From JAVBSX01 sp051660685 (GTDB lineage: Bacteria; Planctomycetota; Planctomycetia; Pirellulales; Thermoguttaceae), in the NCBI GenBank assembly GCA_051660685.1, contig JBOFQB010000084.1:1-57419 (forward strand): a stretch of DNA of 57,419 nt. The letters are read 5' to 3'. The notes below the pieces were generated by a model, which did not search any database, was not told where the DNA came from, and worked only from the letters and a program-made list of their open reading frames with translations. Both the position numbers and the translations under genes were made by a program. Of this stretch, positions 1 through 8,700 are shown piece by piece (the stretch's first letter is position 1; each line of letters starts with the position of its first letter).

Positions 1-13
1 TGTGTGACACCAA

Positions 14-68
14 CCCGGGGTTTCGCTGCGCTTCACCCCGGGCTATTTTGTTGCGCCCCGTTGGGGCG
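14..68. repeat. REP-like double-hairpin element
   Basis: Two GC-rich hairpins lie 11 bases apart at the window edge. The first has 8-bp arms, CCCGGGGT (14-21) and ACCCCGGG (35-42), around a loop containing GCTGCG. The second has 6-bp arms, CGCCCC (54-59) and GGGGCG (63-68), around GTT. The stretch is far more GC-rich than its neighbours and contains no gene. From memory, similar paired hairpins are scattered between genes in planctomycete and verrucomicrobial genomes. It looks like a repetitive extragenic palindrome rather than a terminator, because no T-run follows. Confidence 0.5.
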
Positions 69-116
69 AAGATTTCATTCTCTACCCCCAAAATAAGGCA
101 TTTCAATGATGTTTTG

Positions 117-139
117 TAAAAATATCCGTGAACGGATAC
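117..139 (-). terminator. Intrinsic terminator of the epimerase gene
   Basis: Read on the minus strand, TATCCG and CGGATA pair around TTCA, followed directly by five Ts. The hairpin lies about 85 bases past the epimerase stop codon, in the right orientation to end that transcript. The stem is short (6 bp) but perfect. Confidence 0.5.
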
Positions 140-221
140 GAAATTTTGTCGTTTTTACCCAAAATCCAGCCCCTAAACCACAAACCGCCCAGACGACCCA
201 AAAACGTCCTGCGTATCTTTG

Positions 222-1214
222 TTATGACCGGTATTTTTTGTACCAAGCAACGAAATTGGCAATTCCCGTGTCAAGTGATGTGTACGGTTTGAAACCGAAA
301 TCACGCTGTAAAGCGGCAGTGTCCGCGTATGTTTCCAAAACATCACCACTTTGCATCTCGATGTAATTCTTGATCGCACTCTTCCCAAGATGCCGCTCTA
401 ATGTCTCAATCAATACCGACAGTTCTACAGGCTCATGATTTCCAATGTTGTACACTCGAAAAGGAACATCTTGAAACTCCAAGTTGCTATGTTCACGGTT
501 CGGCGGAGAATCACTGACCCGAATGACACCTTCAGCAATGTCGTCAATATAGGTGAAATCACGCCGCATGTTGCCAAAATTGTACACATCAATAGGTTGT
601 TCCCCCAGTATCTTTTCCGTGAAGGAAAAAACGGCCATATCCGGACGTCCCCAGGGTCCATAGACAGTAAAAAAACGCAGTCCCGTACACGGAAGATTGT
701 ATAAGTGTGCGTAGGAATACGCCAACAATTCGTTCGCTTTTTTTGTCGCACCATATAAACTGACGGGACGGTCTGTTTTTTGCGACTCGGCAAAAGGAAT
801 TTCTCGATTCGCTCCGTACACGGAACTGGAAGAGGCAAAGCTCAGGTGCGGAATCTGATGATGTCGGCACGCTTCGAGAATGTTGGCAAAGCCGAGAAGA
901 TTACTCTGAATATACACAGAAGGGTTTGTAATCGAGTACCTTACACCAGCTTGTGCTGCAAGGTGAATAACTCTGTCAAAAGGGGTTGCATCAAAAAGAG
1001 CGTTCAAAGCCGACATATTCACAATATCAAAGGGGTGGAACGTGAAGTTGTCGTTCTTTAACAAAATATCCCGACGTGCTTCTTTAAGGGAAACGTCGTA
1101 ATAATCATTGAGGTTGTCGATACCAATGACGTCATCACCTCGTTGGAGCAGCAATTGTGCAACACGAAACCCGATAAATCCGGCAACACCGGTTAGGAGT
1201 ATTTTTTTTGGCAT
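222..1214 (-). CDS. NAD-dependent nucleotide-sugar 4-epimerase (UDP-glucuronate epimerase type)
   Basis: This is a short-chain dehydrogenase/reductase of the extended class, 330 residues, the usual family length. It has the Rossmann motif GVAGFIG at residues 9-15, a serine-rich strand ending in SVYG (131-134), and the catalytic YGATK (Y154, K158). The FTVYGPWGRPDMA block near residue 182 is typical of the UDP-glucuronate 4-epimerase/CapI subgroup, so the likely reaction is UDP-glucuronate to UDP-galacturonate. Closely related UDP-GlcNAc epimerases cannot be excluded. It starts at an ATG at 1214. It lies divergent from a GT2 glycosyltransferase, which suggests a shared role in capsule or surface polysaccharide synthesis. 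The enzyme should be cytosolic. Confidence 0.85.
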   Translation of the reverse strand: MPKKILLTGVAGFIGFRVAQLLLQRGDDVIGIDNLNDYYDVSLKEARRDILLKNDNFTFHPFDIVNMSALNALFDATPFDRVIHLAAQAGVRYSITNPSVYIQSNLLGFANILEACRHHQIPHLSFASSSSVYGANREIPFAESQKTDRPVSLYGATKKANELLAYSYAHLYNLPCTGLRFFTVYGPWGRPDMAVFSFTEKILGEQPIDVYNFGNMRRDFTYIDDIAEGVIRVSDSPPNREHSNLEFQDVPFRVYNIGNHEPVELSVLIETLERHLGKSAIKNYIEMQSGDVLETYADTAALQRDFGFKPYTSLDTGIANFVAWYKKYRS

Positions 1215-1464
1215 GATCGTGGTGTGAGGGAGGGTGTGAGGGAAGGAGATAAATTTAACGTGCGATCACGCACATGGGACTACAGATTGCAAATTTTTCA
1301 ATATTTTCAAGAGGGGGTGAGGAAAATTTTTGGACTTTCAGACGAATTTTTGTGGGTGTCCTTGAGCTTTTTTGGACCCTTGTATTGATTTTCAACCCCT
1401 TTTGCGGGACAATCCAAGCGGTCGGTCTTTTGCCGTTTTCAACCGTTTACGCTTTGTACATTTG

Positions 1465-2460
1465 ATGCACATGAATACAGAACCGCAATCCCCCACATCC
1501 CCCCCTCTTGTCAGTGTCATTATGCCAACTTACAACGCGGCAGAATATATTGGTGCGGCGATTCAATCTGTCATTGACCAAACGTACACCAATTGGGAAC
1601 TCATTATTGTTGATGACGGCTCGACCGATGAAACAGCCAAAATTGTCGAACCCTTTTTGCACGACGCCCGGGTTCAGTCCGTTGGGGCCAACATACGTTA
1701 CATTCAGCAAGAAAATAAAGGACAGCCCAAAACACGCAACAATGCTGTACGAATCTCAGGAGGTTCTCTGATTGCTTGGCTTGATGCTGATGATGTGTGG
1801 AAACCGACCAAATTAGAAAAACAAGTCGCCATTTTCGAAAAATATCCCGATGTCGGTGTCTGCGGAACGGCAATGGAACTCATACGTCCGAACGGTGAAG
1901 TCTTTTCGACGCCCAACGTCAAACCCGATTTCTATGGACGTGCCGTACCGGATTTGGTAACCCGAAAGTTTTTTGTCGCAATGTCGGCAAGTGTTACACG
2001 GAAAGAAATTTTTGATCAAATCGGATACTTTGATGAGGGTTTTTTGCCCTTTTCAATGGATTACGATTTTTGGTTGCGTGCCTCACTCGTTTGTATGTTT
2101 TATTCGCTTGGCGAAGTGCTTTTACAGTACCGTATGGGACATCCGAGTATCTCGCAAAAAGGGTCCGATAAACGTCTTAACTTGGTGATGTATACGGTTG
2201 TGCCCCGATTTGTCAAAGAATACGGCGGGGGGAAGTACGTCAAATGGTATCATATATGGCAATTACACGGATGGAGCTATTATTGCAAGGCGATGGAGAA
2301 AACGAAATGGCGTGAAAAAACGTATTGGCTTCTCCGCGCGCTTTCGTGCAATCCCTTGCATTGGGATTCTTTGGCGAACCTTGCCCAACAGTTTCTGCCC
2401 CGCCGCTTGTACAACACCTTAAAATCCCTTGCCAAAAGAAAAGTATCTACGCATAAATAA
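1465..2460 (+). CDS. Family 2 glycosyltransferase
   Basis: This is a GT-A fold glycosyltransferase of about 330 residues. The N-terminus has the GT2 nucleotide-binding strand and VDDGS (about residues 49-53), and the metal-binding DAD lies at 107-109 in a WLDADDVWKP context. The second half contains the MDYDFWLRA block found in many GT2 enzymes that build surface glycans. The frame is open back to a TTG at 1372, but family similarity begins after the ATGs at 1465 and 1471, so one of these is the start; no Shine-Dalgarno is visible. No membrane segment is evident, so it is probably cytosolic or peripheral, using nucleotide sugars. The donor and acceptor cannot be read from sequence. Its stop codon lies inside the terminal motif of a palindromic repeat (2451-2467). 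Confidence 0.85.
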   Translation: MHMNTEPQSPTSPPLVSVIMPTYNAAEYIGAAIQSVIDQTYTNWELIIVDDGSTDETAKIVEPFLHDARVQSVGANIRYIQQENKGQPKTRNNAVRISGGSLIAWLDADDVWKPTKLEKQVAIFEKYPDVGVCGTAMELIRPNGEVFSTPNVKPDFYGRAVPDLVTRKFFVAMSASVTRKEIFDQIGYFDEGFLPFSMDYDFWLRASLVCMFYSLGEVLLQYRMGHPSISQKGSDKRLNLVMYTVVPRFVKEYGGGKYVKWYHIWQLHGWSYYCKAMEKTKWREKTYWLLRALSCNPLHWDSLANLAQQFLPRRLYNTLKSLAKRKVSTHK

Positions 2461-2535
2461 CGGATACATTTTAAGTTTACGTTGTTCCTTTCGTCAAGTT
2501 TTCGTGACTTTTGTGATTTTCGTGGTTCAAAAATG
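2451..2535. repeat. MITE-like palindromic repeat, copy 1
   Basis: GCATAAATAACGGATAC (2451-2467) is the exact 17-base reverse complement of 52828-52844. The following TTCCTTTCGTC and TTCGTGGTTC segments match the inside of that copy in inverted orientation. The left end overlaps the glycosyltransferase stop codon. The right end cannot be placed confidently. Confidence 0.6.
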
Positions 2536-2683
2536 AAAATACTCTTTTTCGCAAAACTTGTTAGCGAACTGGGGGAGACATCTTCCCGTTGAATGAACCG
2601 CGATACATCGTCGCGCGCTTTGAGAAGGTAGAAGGCCAAGAGAAAAGGGGGACAGGAAACGACCCGACATCGCCGGAATTCCC

Positions 2684-2756
2684 TATCCCCCATTCTCGAT
2701 CCTTAACATCTATCCCCTACATCTAAACCCCTTACATCCTACTCCCGAGACGGACG
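2684..2756. repeat. C-rich CCCTA-type degenerate tandem spacer
   Basis: This run of short units (CCCTATCCCCC, ATCTATCCCCTA, CATCTAAACCCC) lies just past the 3' end of the giant surface-protein gene. It belongs to the class of simple-sequence spacers seen between many genes here. The rest of 2536-2683 shows nothing recognisable. Confidence 0.5.
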
Positions 2757-2758
2757 CT

Positions 2759-5700
2759 CTACGCCAACCCTTGGAGCAGTTCGTCGCTCAGCTGCATATC
2801 GGCCAAATCGTATTCAACCACAAACTCGATCTCAGAGTCGGAACCGAAACCGGCAAAAGCGGCGTCAGCGATTGCGTTTTGACTGACATTGGGGACGATT
2901 CTCGGCAGGGCAACGCTCAGTCCAACCAGTTCCAACTCGGCAAGACTTTTGGCGTTTTCTTCCGTATTAGAGATACTCGCAACGCCGGATTCAACGAAAA
3001 CCGGAATGTTCAGCTGGACATCGTTGACCGCAACACCGAACGAATCGGCAGGATTCCCGTCAACTTCAGCAATCTTTGCAACATCCGCAACACTCGCAAC
3101 ATCTTCTTCAGCAACATTGGCGATGTTCATCATCAACGGCGAAACGGCTGCATCTCCTTCATTCAGTTCCAACGCCTGCATTTTGGACGGAACTTTTGCA
3201 AATCCATGCAGTTTTGCGTCTCCTCGAGCTGCTCCATACGCCGTCTCAATGACATTCACATCAAGCGTCGAAAGGAACTTCCGTTCGCCAAGATTCAAAC
3301 CCACATACATCACGTCTTCAGGATTCGTCACATGTCCCGTCGTATCAATCGTCGAGCCGTATTGGAACTTGACCGCATTAAACGCATTGTACGCCGTGTT
3401 AATACCATAAAGGTGTCCAAGCTCATGCAAAAGTGTCGTATAAAGGTCATAACGTCCTGCATCAACAGGGTCGGTCAACTGCGAATACCAACCGGCTCCT
3501 GCCGCATTATCATCAAGCGTAATCAGCCCTTTACTCGGTACTCCGTTCGCGTCCACTTCGAGAATCAACGCTTCTCCAAGTGTACTCGAATCACCAAAAT
3601 CACGGACAACCAGTTGGACATCAATCGGCTTACTCAGACCGAGAGCATCGGCCCATGCTTGATTCGCCGCATCCAACAGGGTCCCGACCATTGCAAGGTT
3701 GTCCGCATCCAATTGTTTGCCCACATATCGTTGTGAGATGTTACTCGGCAAACTCAAGGTTGCACCTGCCCGGACCTTTTCCCGGGTCAAACCATAACTC
3801 TTCGCAAAGAGCAGAAAGTCGGATGCTGCAACCGAACCGCTCTTGGTGTAGTCAAACTGACTCAGCAAAACCGAATCGGCGGAACTCTTCTTTCCGTAGG
3901 ACTTGGCAAATTGCAGGAAGTCCGACGCATTCACCTTACCACTATCCGTCGTGTCATACGGATTCGCCCAAAGTTCCGTCTTCGATCCTTTTCCAAGCTC
4001 CGAAACACTGCGTCCGCTAATCGAGCGAACCGAACCATTCTCCAGTTCAAGACCGAGCGAATGAGGTTTCACCCATTCAGCCCACGGAACATTATCTGTC
4101 CCAATCGACTCGAACTTGACGCGACCAAGCAGAATGTAACCGTCTTTGACAACGACTTGCCCCGCTCCTCCGCCAATCCCGGACACCAGCCCAACGGAAT
4201 CGTCAATCGACCAGTTCCCGCCAATGTTAAAATACTTACCAAGCTCAACATTCGTTGCTGTAAAGTAATCCGAATTGTACTTCAAATCCGTAAACGCCTT
4301 GTTGTACATATCCGCTTCAGACGCTTTAACCCAAAGTTCGACGTAGTGTGATTCCCATTCATTGAGTGAACTGACATCCTTAGGAAGCTGTGCAACAGTC
4401 CCGTCCGCCCCAACCGTCGTCGGTTTCGTTACCGTCCGCATATAAATTCCACCATCCACCTCTTTGTCGGATTGTGCAAGGGCTGTTAAACTACCTGACC
4501 CCGCCGCTTTGTGAGTAATCTTCGGCATCACAATGTCAATCTGAGCCAGATTGACATTCTCTTCGTTTTCTGCACCATTCTGCCAACGTGAAACTTCAGT
4601 GACGAAATTCTGAATGTTGAAATTCGGGTCTCCCGCTGCTTTTGCATCGACCTGAACCTGAACCACAATCCAACCGCCTGGAGCTTTTCCAAGACCCGTT
4701 ATGGGGGTTTCTTGGGCAAGTCGGTATGCCGCAAGAGAGACACCCAATGTTCCATCTTCCTGAATAATCGGTCCCAACAGTGCTTGCAACTGATTCCAGT
4801 ACAAATTACGCAAATCAACATCTTCATCGGGGTCCAAATCCGCATTGATCTCCGCAATGTTTTTATCAAAAGCCAAATCCGCCCAGACGACAAAAACACC
4901 ATCTGTCAACGCTTTACCCAATTCTAGGGTAACGCTGTCCTGAACCCAAAATTGCAGATAATACGATTCACCAACCGTTGCAACGAACTCATCAACAGGA
5001 GCCGTAAAGGAGGTTGGGGTCCACTTACTCTTCGTCCCAGTATCTCCCGGTTTCAATTGTGCGCCTTCTCGGACCGGAATCACATAAAGAGACATCGTAA
5101 ACTGTTCGGTGAGCGAAATCGTCACATTACCCGTAATTGACTTTCCTGCTGCATCCGTCGCCGTAAAGGTCAAAACAAGCGGCGAAAAATCATATTCCGG
5201 GCTGTATTCATCAACCGTTAGGAAATTGAGCGGAATGGAACTTCCCGGTTCAAACTCATTACCCTTCATTGCGAGAATTGCCGTCATGTTCTTCAGAAAT
5301 TGCGAATTGGCTCCTGAAAGGACGTTATCAAAGGTGATACTCGTATAATTCCCAAAGAAATCATCAAACTTCAGCGACGGGGTTGCACTCGGTGTTTTCA
5401 GACTTCCAACCAATTCCGTCTTCTTCTGAATCGGTCCATGTGAAATTCCTTTAATCAGAACGTCAACATCTTCCGACGCTGCTTTTGCATTAGCAGCCCC
5501 ACTATCATCGGTCACAATGAAGCTGAACATTGCATGAGTGTAGGACTTCGGATTCGTCGGGTCATACGGTTCCAAACCCGTATCGGGGTCATTCAACGCA
5601 TGAGCCGGGACAAAGGTGAACGACTTCATGTTCGCCGCAATCGTAATCGTCCCAATCTTAACATTGGAGACTCCCTTGACGGTTCCGAAAACATCATGCG

Positions 5701-8700
5701 TCCCCGCCGATGTATATTCTGTTCCGCCAATCGTGATTGAGTAGAAACTCAACACGTCAAGTGTATTAGCATCCGTTGCAATATCAGCAACATTATAAGT
5801 GATCCCCGTCGTGTTATCCGTGTTGATCGCAGGATTCAATTCAGCATCAACAACCGGGGTTTTGTTGACCCCCTTCACGTTGAACGTGATGTCTTTCACA
5901 CTCGAAGTCTCTGTTGCAACAACGCCTGAATTGTCCTTGACCTTGAACTTAACAACATCGCTTTTGAGGGCATTGTATCGCAAGGAGTAGAATTCGCTGG
6001 TTGAAACACCACCATTCGGGACATAAAGCAGGTAAGCACCCTTGATTGCATCGACTTTGTAAGTCAGAGTTGCACCACTCTTGAGAATAACAGGAACATC
6101 TTTCACAAGTGTTACATCGTCTCCACCTCCTTTGATACTCGATCCGAGAATGATGATTGTATGTGTATCATCAATATCAACATCCGTAAACAGATCGGCA
6201 AGCGGAACTTCCATTCCGGTCGTACTGTCAACATATATGGCATCTGCATCTGCAACCGTGTAATCTTTGGCAACTGGTTGATCGTTGACACCGTTAATAA
6301 TAACAGTCACCTTTCCTGCAACTCCAATCGGTTGCGGAAGTCCATACTCATTAAAGAGCATTATATCGAAAACGATTTCGGCACTCTGACCGACTCGCAG
6401 GAAGTTGAACAGATTTTTCGGGTCAAACCAGAATTTACCGTCCTCATTGATTCCATAATGTGTATCCAACTCCAATGCAGCTAATGCAGCATCCGCCGCA
6501 TCAATTGCATCCTGAGAAGACCCTACACTCAAGGTGATTGCATCTGGATCGTCAACTGTTCCGACGGAATAACCGTCCGGGAAAACCGGGGTATAAGGAC
6601 CATCTTTCGGTGTTTGGGTCTTTTCCAAAATCGACAGCGTGTACTCCGTCGGGTCCACCTCTTCGGTTGCTGCTCCTTTGACAATGGAAACAACGGTCGT
6701 TCCCGCTTCTCCCGTATCATAAGTGAAATGCAACGTATAAAGTCGCACATCTCCGTCATTCAGATCAGCAAAATCAGCAACGAGATTTGCATCCGGGGTA
6801 ATTTTGAGGAAACCATTATCGAGTACAAATCCCTCAAACAATCCGCCAAAATCGTTCGTGACCTCGCCAATCAGCAAGTTGGCGGGATCATAATCGGTAA
6901 TGGTGTAATAAGCATTGATTTTGCGGAATGACACCAACGGGTCTTCATTCGAGAGATAGAGTACCTGCCAATCTCCAACCGTCGGTTGCGTTTCCACACC
7001 AATAATGCTAAGACTCATTGTGCCCGACCCTGTTGCTCCAGCCGGGTCCTCGACAATCAACGTGTAGTCAAAGGTCTTGTCCGTCCCCTCTCCATTTTTG
7101 ATGTAGTTTTGATCCGGTCGGAACCATAACTTCAATTCACCTGTACTCACAATTTTGGTCAGCGCAAATTCTCCCCCCGAAATGGAAATTTGACCATCTA
7201 CGAGAAGATTTACACCGTCAATGTTGAACTTAAGCAGGTCCGTTTCCGTAATATCGGGGTCATTGACATAAGCCCGCCAATCAACGCTGATCCATTGTGT
7301 GATGTCATTGGGATAAGCCCAAGCATGAACAGCATCCATCTTCGGTATGTCTTGCACAAAATTTGCCTTAACAACCGGAACATCATTCAAACCTTTGATT
7401 GTAATCTCCAGACCCGGTTCATCCTGGTCCATTGTTGCAACCGCATTTGCTGCTCCACTGTCATCACTGACACTGAGCCAGATTTGCAGAACATACTCCG
7501 TATTGGTTGGGTCTGTCGCATGAAACTTGGCATAATCGCGCAGATAGATAAAAGCATCACCCGGGTCAAACGTCATGTCCGTTCGATCCGCACTAAAGAT
7601 CAACTTTCCCCCATTTGGAAGATCGATACTCTGCGGAGCAGCTCCAGCCGGACCAACGGTCCCGACTTTTACAATACTATCCGCTTCATAATCCCAGACA
7701 TAAACATCACCAACGTAGAACAGCGTGTCATCTTCGTTGACATCTGATGCAATTTCGTCGACGTTGACCTTGATTGTTGCACGTTCGGTTGTGACAAACG
7801 GATCATGTGTAATAAATTGCGGAGTTTTGTTGACACCATTGACCGTCAAGGAAACAGTTGCGTCTCGTGAAACACTATTCGTTTTTCCCGAATCGTCTTT
7901 CACCGTCATTGTGAATTCATCCGGGGCCGAATGTCCAACACTCAATTTGTAGAAGGGACCCGTCGTGCTTGGATTCGGTGTATAGACCAATTCCCTTGCC
8001 CAAAGTGCCGATTCAGGGTTTGCGGGATCAATTTTTTCCGCAACAACCAAGACTTTCGAACCACTTGTGAGCGTTAGTGTCCGGTCAGCAACCGTTCCCG
8101 ACAAAAATTCTTGCGTGAATGTCGTTCCATTGACCGAATTGAAGGACTGCCAATCCGCCCGATCTGGATCACTCAGTTTCCCCGCTGTCTTCAAATCATC
8201 AATTGTAATTGTCTTCGATTCATCCGCTTTAACAGAGTACGCGACATCATTCAAAACTGGCCGGTCATTCTCCCCAACAACCGTCAAGGTGAAGTGTCCT
8301 TTTGTCGTGAAACCATATCGTTCTTCCGTCAAATCATACGCAAAGGTCAATTTCGCCGTTTGACCTTCACTGAGGAACTGGAACATCGCCGGATATTCAG
8401 CATCCGGGGTGATCGTTATAACGACCTGATTGGCATTTTTGGCCAAATCAACAAGCGAGAGCAGATAGGCGATCTCGGTCGGAGTCAAGTCGTAGTGATC
8501 GGCGGGAGTATCGTTATGTGGACCGACATCGACCTGAGAATTGAGGACAAGTGAATCCTCAACGATACTCCAAGTGTCGCCCGTTTCAACGGTTACATTG
8601 GCGTTCCCCGAAATCGGCGTATCTTCATTGTGTTCGAGTACATTGACATTGACATCCGAAACCGTAATCCGTCCATTCTGCAAATGGAGCGAGACGATTG

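Noticed and set aside
2771..3736. A 321-codon open frame on the plus strand opposite the giant surface gene
   Set aside because: It is rich in Arg, Asn and Ile without domain pattern and lies opposite a repeat-rich gene with clear family motifs; a shadow frame.
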